Below, one piece after another: positions 25,951 to 33,904 of a stretch of DNA of 64,000 nt (position 1 is its first letter; each line of letters starts with the position of its first letter). The notes beneath the pieces were generated by a model. The model saw only the letters and a list, made by a program, of their open reading frames with translations, did not search any database and was not told the origin of the DNA. The translations under genes were made by a program, and so were the position numbers. Origin of the DNA: Vulcanimicrobiota bacterium. Lineage in GTDB: Bacteria; Vulcanimicrobiota; Vulcanimicrobiia; Vulcanimicrobiales; Vulcanimicrobiaceae. The DNA lies in the NCBI GenBank assembly GCA_003168375.1, contig PMSI01000002.1, positions 248,001 to 312,000 on the forward strand, given 5' to 3'.

Positions 25951-27046
25951 CGGTGAACCTCTCCAGCTTTTCGATCCCCAGCCGTTCGGCCATCGTGTCG
26001 ATTGCTTCCCACACTTTCGGATCGATCGGAACGCCTTCGCTGCGGTAGCGCTCGGTGTTCGCGCGCTCCGGCTCGCCCGGGATGATGACGCGCTCGGCGC
26101 CCGGCACGGGAGCGCTGTTCTCAAACGTGCGCAGCTCGCGGTCGAGGTCGCGCTCGAACGCGTCCGCGTCGCGCAGCGCGTCGATGCGGAACGCGCCGAA
26201 GAAATTGCCGACGATTCCGCCGTGCATCCCCGTCTCCGGCACGTCGGCCGCGGCGCCGAACAAACCGCCCGCGAGCACGCCGCACAGGATGTCGACCAGC
26301 GCGCCGAGGCCGTAGCCCTTGTGGCCGCCGCCGTCGGTGCCGTACCCGCCGAGCGGGAGCAGCGCGCCGACCGTTTTCGCGATCAGCGGATCGCGCGTTT
26401 CGCGGCCCTCGCCGTCGACCGCCCAGCCGGCCTTGAGCGGCTTGCCCTTGCGCTCGCTGACCTCGAGCCGCCCGAACGTCACGCCGGTCGTCGACATGTC
26501 CAGCACAAACGGCGGATGCTCGCGCGCCGGGATCGCGACCGCGATCGGGTTCGTCCCGGTCGTCTTCTTCGCCCCGAACGTCGGCACCGCGAGGTGGGTC
26601 GAGTTCGTCATCGAGAGCCCGATCATGCCGTGTTCGAGCGCCATCATCGCGTAGTACGCGGCGATACCGTAGTGGTTCGAGTTCCGCACCGTCGCGAACG
26701 CCACGCCGTTCTCGCGCGCCTTCTCGATCGCTTGGCCCATCGCGAACTTGCCGGGGGGATGTCCGAGCCCGTTCCCGGCGTCGAGCGCGAACTGCGTGGG
26801 CCGGTCGGAGAGCGTCGTGTAGGTGGGGCGCGCGTTGACCACGCCGGCTTCGATACGCCGCACGTAGAACGTCTCCAGTCGCGCGATCCCGTGCGACTCG
26901 ACACCGCGCAGGTCGGCGGCGACGAGCACGTCGGCGACGTCGCGTGCGTCCTGGTCGCGCACGTTCACCGCGGTCAGCGCCCGCACGATGAAATCGTGTT
27001 CGGCGGCTTCGCGGGTCCGGATCTTGGACGGTTCCTCGCCGATCAT
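25943..27046 (-). CDS. Ldh2-family 2-hydroxyacid dehydrogenase, copy A
   Basis: 367 residues, same family and motif order as the next gene: DLRGVESHGIARLETFYVRRI, VRNSNHYGIAAYYAMMALE, VPTFGAKKTTGTNPIAVAIP and GTDGGGHKGYGLGALVDILCG. The ATG at 27046 overlaps the E2 stop by one base (TGATG). Two tandem paralogues after one 2-oxoacid dehydrogenase suggest either different stereochemistry or chain length, or a heteromeric enzyme. The sequence alone does not separate these options. Confidence 0.92.
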   Translation of the reverse strand: MIGEEPSKIRTREAAEHDFIVRALTAVNVRDQDARDVADVLVAADLRGVESHGIARLETFYVRRIEAGVVNARPTYTTLSDRPTQFALDAGNGLGHPPGKFAMGQAIEKARENGVAFATVRNSNHYGIAAYYAMMALEHGMIGLSMTNSTHLAVPTFGAKKTTGTNPIAVAIPAREHPPFVLDMSTTGVTFGRLEVSERKGKPLKAGWAVDGEGRETRDPLIAKTVGALLPLGGYGTDGGGHKGYGLGALVDILCGVLAGGLFGAAADVPETGMHGGIVGNFFGAFRIDALRDADAFERDLDRELRTFENSAPVPGAERVIIPGEPERANTERYRSEGVPIDPKVWEAIDTMAERLGIEKLERFTVE

Positions 27047-27870
27047 CAGAGCGCGCGCAGCCGTTCGACGACGGTTGTCAGCAGACGGTCGGCGGCGTAC
27101 TCGTCGTAGTGAGCACGGTCGTAGCAGAGCGCGAGCCAGCAGCGGCCGTCGACGATCGCGCCTGGCGCCAGGATCGCCGGTTCGCCGGGCGCGACGAGCG
27201 GGAATGCGAGCAGCGTTCCGGTCGCGCCGACGTTGGTGACCGATGCGGCGGCACCGCCGACGTCGGTCGCCTTGAGCGCGTTCTCCCGCGCGCGCGCGGC
27301 GAGGTCGGCGATGCGCACGGAGATGTCGTGGAGCGAGGCGTCACGCGCGTCGGGGACGACCGGGACGACGAGCCCGCCTTGGATCTCGACCGCGACCCCG
27401 ATCCGGTCGGCTTCGAGCGCCTGCGCGAACGCCTTGACGAAGTACGCTGTCCACGACGCTCCGCGCCGTTCGATCGCGCTCAGATCGACCAGCTTCGCGC
27501 ACGATCCCTGCGCGATCGTCGCACGCGCCTCGGTCATCCGTTCGGCGATCCGTTTGCGCATCGCCCCCAGACCGCCGCTCGCGGCCGGCGACGGTGCCGG
27601 CGCGGCGATGGGCCGTGAGACGGCGGTGTGCACGCCTTCTTCGCCTGCGAAGCGCGCCAGGATCTGGCCGACGTCGGCGTGCTCGCCTTCGGGGACCAGG
27701 ATCTCCGCCAGGACGCCGTCGCAGGGCGACTCCACGTCGGTGTTCACCTTGTCGGTCTCGACCGCGAAGAGCGGTTCGCCGCGCTTGACGGTGTCGCCCG
27801 GCTTCTTGTACCACGCGGAGACCACGCCTTCGACGAGCGTGTCGGCAAGGCGCGGAAATTCGACGTTCAC
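27046..27870 (-). CDS. Short lipoyl-E2 subunit of 2-oxoacid dehydrogenase with degenerate catalytic motif
   Basis: 274 residues from a GTG overlapping the E1-beta stop; standard E2s have about 400. Residues 1-80 are a lipoyl domain (VETDKVNTDVESP, lipoyl Lys41). A short Pro/Ala linker leads to a reduced acyltransferase domain (about 105-274) with AMRKRIAERMTEA, IQGGLVVPVVPDARDASLHDISVRIADLAARAREN and an ASVTNVGATGTLLAFPL block. It lacks the PELNASFD-IVYHDYVNLG segment. The catalytic YDHRxxDGA is YDRAHYDEYA, so acyl transfer by this chain alone is unlikely. No peripheral-subunit-binding domain is evident. The neighbouring E1-beta carries complementary pieces. Confidence 0.85.
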   Translation of the reverse strand: MNVEFPRLADTLVEGVVSAWYKKPGDTVKRGEPLFAVETDKVNTDVESPCDGVLAEILVPEGEHADVGQILARFAGEEGVHTAVSRPIAAPAPSPAASGGLGAMRKRIAERMTEARATIAQGSCAKLVDLSAIERRGASWTAYFVKAFAQALEADRIGVAVEIQGGLVVPVVPDARDASLHDISVRIADLAARARENALKATDVGGAAASVTNVGATGTLLAFPLVAPGEPAILAPGAIVDGRCWLALCYDRAHYDEYAADRLLTTVVERLRAL

Positions 27871-29303
27871 GCTACTACTACGCTTTCGCGTTCGGCGGCG
27901 GTTTTGAAGGCGGCGAGGAAGCGGCCGACGTCGGCGCCGTCGACGGCGCGGTGATCGACGGCGCACGCGACGTAGGCACGGCCGTCGCGGACGGCGCCGA
28001 TGCGAACCGCCGCGGTCTGGCCGGGACGAACGAACGGGATGGCGAGGTCGCTGCCGTCCGGTCCGTAGTCGATCAGTGTGATCGTGCCGCGGCCGCTCGC
28101 CGGCGCGGACGGGCCGAGATCGAGATCGACGACGACGTCGGCGTGTTCGACGATCCCCGTCCACGCGAAGGTCGCGTTGCAACGCGGGATCGAGCGTGCC
28201 GCCTCGACCAATGCGTCGAGCGCGAGGCGCGTGTGCTCAACCGGCAATGCGACTTCGACGACGCTCGAGGCTTGCGGGATCCCGGGGTCGTACGCGGCGT
28301 GTGCGCCGGCGCCGGTGTACACTCGCGGCCGTGCGACCAGGTGTACCAGCGCGTCGCGGATCGTCGCGCGGTTCGGCAACACTGCGTCTTCGAGCTGGTC
28401 GTCGACCGGGATCCCGGGAATGTCGGGCATCGCGACGCGCACCGGCGGGACGTCCAGCACGCCGGCCTCTGCGGCGAGCGCGCACAGCTCCGCACCGAGT
28501 CCCATCGTGATCGTGTCTTCGTGGACGACGCACAGCCGCCGCGTCTTGGCGAGCGATGTCAGGATCGTCTCGCGGTCGAGCGGCGCCAGCGTGCGGAGGT
28601 CGACGACCTCGGCGTCGATCCCCTCGCTCGCGAGCGTCTCGGCGGCGGCGAGCGACTCGTGCAGCATCATCCCCCACGCGAGCACCGTCACGTCGCGGCC
28701 CGCGCGCGCGATCGCGGCGCGCCCGATCGGCACGACGTAGTCGCCCTCCGGCACCGGCCCACGGATCGTGCGATAGGTGCGCTTGTGCTCGAGGACCAGC
28801 ACCGGATCGGGATCGCGGATCGCGGCGATCAGCAGCCCCTTCGCGTCGGCGGGGGTCGACGGTGCGACCACCTTCAGCCCCGGCGCGTGCGCGTAGAACG
28901 CCTCGACGCTCTGCGAGTGATACGGTCCGCCGCGGAACCCGCCGCCGTACGCGGTGCGCAGCACCATCGGACACGACCAGTCGCCGCCGGTCCGCCAGCG
29001 GATCTTCGCCGCCTCGCCGACCAGATGGTCCATCGCGGCGTGGATGAAGTCGGCGAACTGAATCTCCGCGACCGGTCGCAGCCCGCGCATCGCGAGGCCG
29101 ACCGAGACGCCGGCGATCACCGTCTCGGCCATCGGCATGTCGACGACGCGCGCCGCGCCGAAGCGCTCGAACAAACCCTCGGTGGCGCGGAAGACGCCGC
29201 CCAGCTTCCCCACGTCCTCACCGAGAACGAGCACGCGCTCGTCGCGCGCCATCTCCTCGGCGAGCGCTTCGCGCACCGCTTCGATTACGGTCAGCTCACG
29301 CAT
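27867..29303 (-). CDS. 2-oxoacid dehydrogenase E1-beta fused to a partial E2 acyltransferase domain
   Basis: 478 residues against about 325 for a normal E1-beta. Residues 1-328 are a transketolase-type E1-beta (VIEAVREALAEEM, VLGEDVGKLGGVFRATEG, FADFIHAAMDHLVGEAAK, then the transketolase C-domain). Residues about 330-478 resemble the end of an E2 catalytic domain: IPRCNATFAWTGIVEHADVV, a TITLIDYG strand and an intact DHRAVDGADVGRF (450-462). They lack the GLVVPVIxDAD helix block. The missing and present parts are the reverse of the adjacent E2. The ATG at 29303 overlaps E1-alpha by 8 bp. Confidence 0.88.
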   Translation of the reverse strand: MRELTVIEAVREALAEEMARDERVLVLGEDVGKLGGVFRATEGLFERFGAARVVDMPMAETVIAGVSVGLAMRGLRPVAEIQFADFIHAAMDHLVGEAAKIRWRTGGDWSCPMVLRTAYGGGFRGGPYHSQSVEAFYAHAPGLKVVAPSTPADAKGLLIAAIRDPDPVLVLEHKRTYRTIRGPVPEGDYVVPIGRAAIARAGRDVTVLAWGMMLHESLAAAETLASEGIDAEVVDLRTLAPLDRETILTSLAKTRRLCVVHEDTITMGLGAELCALAAEAGVLDVPPVRVAMPDIPGIPVDDQLEDAVLPNRATIRDALVHLVARPRVYTGAGAHAAYDPGIPQASSVVEVALPVEHTRLALDALVEAARSIPRCNATFAWTGIVEHADVVVDLDLGPSAPASGRGTITLIDYGPDGSDLAIPFVRPGQTAAVRIGAVRDGRAYVACAVDHRAVDGADVGRFLAAFKTAAERESVVVA

Positions 29304-30243
29304 ACATGTGATCCGCCACCGTCGCCGGATCGCCGAGCGGCTGCGCCTCCGCCCACTCGGCGGCCTCCGCCGCGAGCGCGGCGTTCTCGTCGTCGACCTG
29401 CACGGCGAACTCGGCCCCAACCAGCACCCGTGCGCGGGTCAGCGGATCGCGCGCCGCGCGCTGCTCGTCGAGGTCGGCGCGATCGCGATAGCGTGAGTCG
29501 TCGTCGTTCGAGGTGTTCGGCATGAAGCGCACGCAAGCCGCGTCGATCAGCGTCGGACCCTCGCCCGCCCTCGCCCGTTCGAATGCGGCGCTGGCGGCCG
29601 CGTGCATCGCCTCGACGTCGCTTCCGTCGACCGCGACCCCGGGCATCCCATAGCCTTCGGCGCGCGCGACCAATGTCTCGGTCGCGTACTGATCGCTGCG
29701 CTTCACCGACTGCGTCCAGCCGTTGCGGTGGACGGCGAAGACGCACGGCAGCTTGTGGATCGCCGCGACGTTCATCGACTCGTGCGCCTCGCCTTTTTGC
29801 GCGCCGCCGTCTCCGAACGCGATCACCGTGACGCTGCCGTCGCCCAGCAGCTTCGAGCCCCAGGCGCAGCCGACGCCGTGACTGCAGTGGTTCGGCTGCG
29901 GACCCTGCTGCGAGAGCACGTGCAGCGCGCGCGAGCCGAAGTGGGCATACGGCTGGCGGCCGTGCGCGTTCGGGTCGGACGGGCGCGAAAAGAAGCACAG
30001 CATCACGTCGCGCGGCGCCATCCCGAGCACGATCAGCGCGGCGAGGTCGCGATAATGCGGCGCGAGCCAGTCGACGCCGGGCCGCATCGCCATCGCGTAG
30101 CCGACGCCGATCGCCTCGTGGCCGCTGCACGGCACGGCGAAATGCGCGCGGCCCGCCCGGGCGAGCCGCCACATCCGCTCGTCGAGCGCCCGGGCCAGCG
30201 AGATCGCGCGATATGCCTGTTCTCGCTCGGCTCCGCTCAGCAC
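29296..30243 (-). CDS. 2-oxoacid dehydrogenase E1-alpha
   Basis: 315 residues. The thiamine-diphosphate/Mg motif is FGDGGAQKGEAHESMNVAAIHKLPCVFAVHRNG (GDG plus the Asn about 27 residues later). The substrate channel has PCSGHEAIGVGYAMAM, and the phosphorylation-loop region YRDRADLDEQ follows RFMPNTSNDDDSRYRD. It decarboxylates a 2-oxo acid with E1-beta and passes the acyl group to lipoate. Similarity is to acetoin/branched-chain/pyruvate type complexes, and the sequence does not decide which. No E3 (lipoamide dehydrogenase) gene is in the window. Confidence 0.92.
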   Translation of the reverse strand: MLSGAEREQAYRAISLARALDERMWRLARAGRAHFAVPCSGHEAIGVGYAMAMRPGVDWLAPHYRDLAALIVLGMAPRDVMLCFFSRPSDPNAHGRQPYAHFGSRALHVLSQQGPQPNHCSHGVGCAWGSKLLGDGSVTVIAFGDGGAQKGEAHESMNVAAIHKLPCVFAVHRNGWTQSVKRSDQYATETLVARAEGYGMPGVAVDGSDVEAMHAAASAAFERARAGEGPTLIDAACVRFMPNTSNDDDSRYRDRADLDEQRAARDPLTRARVLVGAEFAVQVDDENAALAAEAAEWAEAQPLGDPATVADHMYA

Positions 30244-30262
30244 GATACGATCTCCCGGGCGC

Positions 30263-31432
30263 TTATTTTGCGATCGTGAACTTGCCGTTCTCGACCTGGG
30301 TGAGGACCAGCGAGAACACGGAGAGCCCGTTGTGGTCGCCGCCCGACATGCGGAACTGCCCGGTCACCCCGAGATAGTCCGTGTGCTCGAGCGCCTGACG
30401 AACCTTTTCACCGTCGGTGCCCTTCGCGTGCTCGAACGCCTGCTTCAGAATGTAGACGCTGTCGTAGCCGAAGCCGCCGAAGATGCTGACCGGCGCGTCC
30501 TTCGGGTAGTCTTTGACGAACTGGGCGATGTAGTGGTCGAGCAGCTTCTTCTGGGGGTCCTTCGGCGCGAGCGAATCGGCGATGTTGATCTTCGTGCTCG
30601 CGATGTACGCACCGTTGAGCGCCGGGCCGGCCTGCAGCGGGAACACGCCCGTCGCGGCGCCGTCGGAGTAGTAGATCGGCAGGTTCATGCCAAGCTCGCG
30701 ATAGGCTTTGATGATGACCGCCGCCGACGGGAGCGTCGTCCAGCACACGATCGCCTGCGCGTTAGAGGCCTTGATGTGGGTGAGTTGCGTCGTCGCGTCG
30801 CTGGCGCGCGCGTTGATCGCCTCGGCGTCGACCACTTCGAAGCCGAAGTTCCGTCCGGCGTCCTTGAAATGCGAGAGGCCGGTCTTGCCGTAGTCGTCGT
30901 CGCGGTAGATCACGGCGACCTTGGTCGTGTTCTTCTTGCGCATGTACTCCTGCATCGCTTGCGCGACGTGGAAGTCGGTGATCGGCATCTTGAAGACCCA
31001 CTGCCGGTCGGCGACCGGCTGGATCACCTGCGAGCTCGACGCGAGCGAGATCAGCGGCACCTTGGCGGCCTGCGTCAATGGGATCATCGCGAGCGAGGTC
31101 TGCGTCAGCGACGAGCCGATGAGCGCGGCCGGATGCTGGTCGAGCAGCTTTCGGACCGCGTTGACGGCGGTGGTCGGGTTCGACTCGTCGTCGATGATCG
31201 TCGCCTGCAGCGGGTGTCCGTTTACTCCGCCCGCCTTGTTGATCTCGTCGACCGCCATCTGGATACTGTCCGCCTCGGGCCGGCCCAGCGTCGCGCCCGG
31301 ACCGCTCTCGGAGACGATCGCACCGATCACATACGGTTCGGCGGCCGCGCCCGCCGGCGGGGGCGGCGTCGCGGAGACGACGATGAACGCCGCAACCACC
31401 AGGGCACAGAGACGGGCGAGAGTCGAACGCAC
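30263..31432 (-). CDS. ABC transporter substrate-binding protein, branched-chain amino acid type (second system)
   Basis: 389 residues from a GTG at 31432, chosen because a perfect AAGGAGG (31441-31447) lies 8 nt upstream. The longer frame from 31456 would put that site inside the gene. A signal peptide (LARLCALVVAAFIVVSATPPPPAGAAAE) precedes the Peripla_BP_6 fold: VIGAIVSESGPGATLGRPEADSIQMAVDEINKAGGV and VAVIYRDDDYGKTG. It is the strongest ribosome-binding site in this operon, as expected for an abundant binding protein. The cargo is probably the 2-hydroxy or 2-oxo acid precursor handled by the genes downstream. Confidence 0.93.
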   Translation of the reverse strand: MRSTLARLCALVVAAFIVVSATPPPPAGAAAEPYVIGAIVSESGPGATLGRPEADSIQMAVDEINKAGGVNGHPLQATIIDDESNPTTAVNAVRKLLDQHPAALIGSSLTQTSLAMIPLTQAAKVPLISLASSSQVIQPVADRQWVFKMPITDFHVAQAMQEYMRKKNTTKVAVIYRDDDYGKTGLSHFKDAGRNFGFEVVDAEAINARASDATTQLTHIKASNAQAIVCWTTLPSAAVIIKAYRELGMNLPIYYSDGAATGVFPLQAGPALNGAYIASTKINIADSLAPKDPQKKLLDHYIAQFVKDYPKDAPVSIFGGFGYDSVYILKQAFEHAKGTDGEKVRQALEHTDYLGVTGQFRMSGGDHNGLSVFSLVLTQVENGKFTIAK

Positions 31433-31486
31433 GATACGGACCTCCTTATGAATCATTGCCCGAGGGGCTTCTGCGAGGGCCTCGGT

Positions 31487-32206
31487 TCACCCGTGCGACC
31501 CCAAATAGACCGTCCGGGCCGAGCGCGCGAGCTCGTCGGAGGTCTCCGTCCCGACGATGCGCCCGTTCTGCATCAAATATGCGCGGCCGCAGATGCGCGC
31601 GGCGAGGCGCAGGTTCTGCTCGACGAGCAGGATCGTGACGCCCCGTTCGGCGAGCCGCGCCAGCGCGCCGAAGATCTCCGCGCGCACCTTCGGTGCAAGG
31701 CCGAGACTCGGCTCGTCGAGCAGGAGCAGTTCCGGTTTCGCCATCAGCGCGCGGCCGATCGCGACCATCTGCTGCTCTCCGCCCGACAGCGAACCGGCGA
31801 TCGCGTCGCGGTAGCGCACCAGCGCGGGGAAGAGTCCGAACACGTCGTCCAGATCGGCGTCGAGCTCCGCGCGCCTGGCGCGGCGGGCGTAGGCGCCCAT
31901 CAGCAGGTTCTCGCGCACGGTCAGCGGCGCGAAGATCCCGCGCCGTTCGGGGACGAGGGCGACGCGACGGCTCGCGAGCTTTTCGGGCGGCGACCCGGTG
32001 ACGTCGGCGCCGTTGATGCGGATGCGGCCCGATTTCGGCGGCACGAGACCCGTGATCGAGCCGACGAGCGTGGTCTTACCGGCGCCGTTCGGACCGACGA
32101 TGGCGACGGTCTCGCCGCGCTGCACGGTCAGGCTCACGTCCCACAGCACCTGGACGCGGCCGCGAATCGTCGAGATCCCCTCGACCTCCAACATCGGCGT
32201 CGTCAT
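31487..32206 (-). CDS. livF: ABC importer ATPase, LivF type (second system)
   Basis: 239 residues from the ATG at 32206. Walker A GPNGAGKTT, signature LSGGEQQ, Walker B LLLLDEPSLGLAPKV and the VLLVEQNLRLA switch identify LivF. The start codon lies at the edge of a 24-bp dispersed repeat (32206-32229), and the livG stop lies inside it. An in-frame ATG 24 bp upstream would be encoded by the repeat itself and is unlikely. Confidence 0.93.
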   Translation of the reverse strand: MTTPMLEVEGISTIRGRVQVLWDVSLTVQRGETVAIVGPNGAGKTTLVGSITGLVPPKSGRIRINGADVTGSPPEKLASRRVALVPERRGIFAPLTVRENLLMGAYARRARRAELDADLDDVFGLFPALVRYRDAIAGSLSGGEQQMVAIGRALMAKPELLLLDEPSLGLAPKVRAEIFGALARLAERGVTILLVEQNLRLAARICGRAYLMQNGRIVGTETSDELARSARTVYLGSHG

Positions 32207-32229
32207 GTCATGCTGAGCCTGTCGAAGCA
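32206..32229. repeat. Dispersed repeat TGTCATGCTGAGCCTGTCGAAGCA-type element
   Basis: The core TGAGCCTGTCGAAG with flanking TCATGC/GCA matches the short intergenic repeat found in many unrelated bacterial genomes. Here it straddles the livG/livF junction, supplies the last residues and the stop of livG (STGSA-stop) and abuts the livF ATG. A relic differing by one base in this core (TGAGCCTATCGAAG) lies at 49031-49044, just before the MarR gene. Confidence 0.65.
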
Positions 32230-33035
32230 TCGTCCCCGATGTAGGCGTCGATCACAAGCGGGTCGTCGGCAACCGCTTGGGGCGAGCCCTCCGCGATCTT
32301 GCGCCCGTGATCGAGCACGACGACGCGGTCGGCGACCGCGAGCAGCTCGCCGACGGCGTGCTCGACGAGCAGCACCGCGACGCCGCTCGAACGCGCCGCG
32401 CGGATCGATGCCAGCACCGCCTCGATCTCGTCGGGGTTCAGTCCGGAGAGCGGCTCGTCGAGCAGCAAGACGGTCGGCGAGACGGCGAGCGCACGGGCCA
32501 TCTCCAGCAGACGTTCCTCACCGAACGCGAGCGACTCGGTCGCCCGGCCGGCCATCGCGACGATCCCCGCGGCGGTCAGGATCGCATCGGCGCGCTCGCG
32601 CAGCACCGCGTTTTCGCGGCGACGGCCCGGCGTTCCGAGCCCGCAGCGCACCAGCTCGCGCCACGGCGCGGGCGGATAGGTTCCGCCGAACTCGCGCGCC
32701 GCGAGCGCGACCTCGACGCTCTCGCGCACCGTGAGCCCCCAGAACATCACCGGCGTCTGGAACGTCCGCGTCACGCCGAGCGCGGCGACGTCCTCGACAC
32801 CGCGTCCCGTCAAGCGCGTTCCGCCGAGCGAGACCTCGCCGGAGGTCGGTCGTTGGACACCGCTGATCACGTTGAACAGCGTCGTCTTGCCGGCGCCGTT
32901 GGGGCCCATCACACCGAGCACCTCGGCAGTGCGCGCGGTGAACGTGACGTCGTCGACCGCGATCACGCCGCCGAACCGCACCGTCACGCCGCGCACCTCG
33001 AGCGTCGTCGTCAAGGGGATCGACATCGCGCTCAT
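32208..33035 (-). CDS. livG: ABC importer ATPase, LivG type (second system)
   Basis: 275 residues from the ATG at 33035, overlapping the livH stop. Walker A GPNGAGKTT, LGVTRTFQTPVMFWGLTV (the LivG-specific stretch), signature region LAFGEERLLEMARAL and Walker B VLLLDEPLSGL. The last five residues, STGSA, and the stop come from the dispersed repeat, so the native C terminus has probably been rewritten by its insertion without harming the ATPase core. Confidence 0.93.
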   Translation of the reverse strand: MSAMSIPLTTTLEVRGVTVRFGGVIAVDDVTFTARTAEVLGVMGPNGAGKTTLFNVISGVQRPTSGEVSLGGTRLTGRGVEDVAALGVTRTFQTPVMFWGLTVRESVEVALAAREFGGTYPPAPWRELVRCGLGTPGRRRENAVLRERADAILTAAGIVAMAGRATESLAFGEERLLEMARALAVSPTVLLLDEPLSGLNPDEIEAVLASIRAARSSGVAVLLVEHAVGELLAVADRVVVLDHGRKIAEGSPQAVADDPLVIDAYIGDDASTGSA

Positions 33036-33904
33036 GCGCGCCGCACCGCGCGGCCGAGCAGTCCCTGCGGGCGCAGCACCAGCACGAGCACCAGGATGAG
33101 GAAACCGACGCCTTGCTCCCAACCCGTCGAGAGCACGCCGCCGGCGAGCTTCTCGACGATCCCCAGCACGAAGCCGCCAACGAGCGCACCGGGCAGACTG
33201 TCGAGCCCGCCGAGCACCGCCGCGACGAACCCCGCGAGGCCCAGCGTCAGGCCCATGTCGTACGTCGCGCTGGTAATCGGAGCGACGACGACGCCGCCGA
33301 GCCCGCCGATCGCAGCGGCTGCAACGAAGCTCCAGAACGCGAACGTGCGCAGCGGGATCCCGAAGGTCGAGGCGATCGGCGGGTTCGCGACCGCGGCGCG
33401 CACCGCCGTCCCGGCGTACGTGTGCCGGAAGAACAGATAGAGCGCCGCGAACACGAGCAGGTCGGTGAGCAGCACCCACATCGCCTGCGGCGGAAGGACG
33501 CCGCCGAACACAGTGATCGCGGCGCCGCCGGTGAACGCGGGCAGACTGAGCGGGTTCGTTCCCCACACGAACAAGCCGAGTCCGCGCAGCGCGACGTCGA
33601 GCCCGAGCGTGATGAAGATCAGCGTCACGCCGGTCGCGGCGCGCGCCGGCCGGATCGCCAGGAGGTAACACAGCGCGCCGGTGACGGAGGCGACGAGCAC
33701 CGCGATCGCCGCCGCTTCGAACACCGGCATCCCCGAGGTCGCGAGGGCCGACGCCGTCATCGCGCCGATCATCGCGAACTCGCCCTGCGCAAAGTTGATC
33801 AGCCCGGTGACCTGATAGATCAGCACGAAGCCCGCCGCGATCAGCGCGTAGATAGCGCCGACGACGACGCCTGCCAGCACGTACTGCCAGAGCTGCGCGA
33901 TCAC
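33032..33904 (-). CDS. livH: ABC importer permease, LivH type (second system)
   Basis: 290 residues from a GTG (33904) overlapping the livM stop (GTGA). It shows the canonical LivH block VVVGAIYALIAAGFVLIYQVTGLINFAQGEFAMIGA and a helix-rich remainder with GLDVALRGLGLFVWG and GLDSLPGALVGGFVLGIVEKLA. It is a membrane subunit of the second importer. The upstream part of the open frame antisense to livM is not included. Confidence 0.92.
   Translation of the reverse strand: MIAQLWQYVLAGVVVGAIYALIAAGFVLIYQVTGLINFAQGEFAMIGAMTASALATSGMPVFEAAAIAVLVASVTGALCYLLAIRPARAATGVTLIFITLGLDVALRGLGLFVWGTNPLSLPAFTGGAAITVFGGVLPPQAMWVLLTDLLVFAALYLFFRHTYAGTAVRAAVANPPIASTFGIPLRTFAFWSFVAAAAIGGLGGVVVAPITSATYDMGLTLGLAGFVAAVLGGLDSLPGALVGGFVLGIVEKLAGGVLSTGWEQGVGFLILVLVLVLRPQGLLGRAVRRA

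Noticed and set aside
31441-31486. CCGAGG/CCTCGG inverted repeat between livF and the binding protein as a terminator
   Set aside because: Short, with an imperfect loop and no following T-tract; the downstream gene is part of the same operon.
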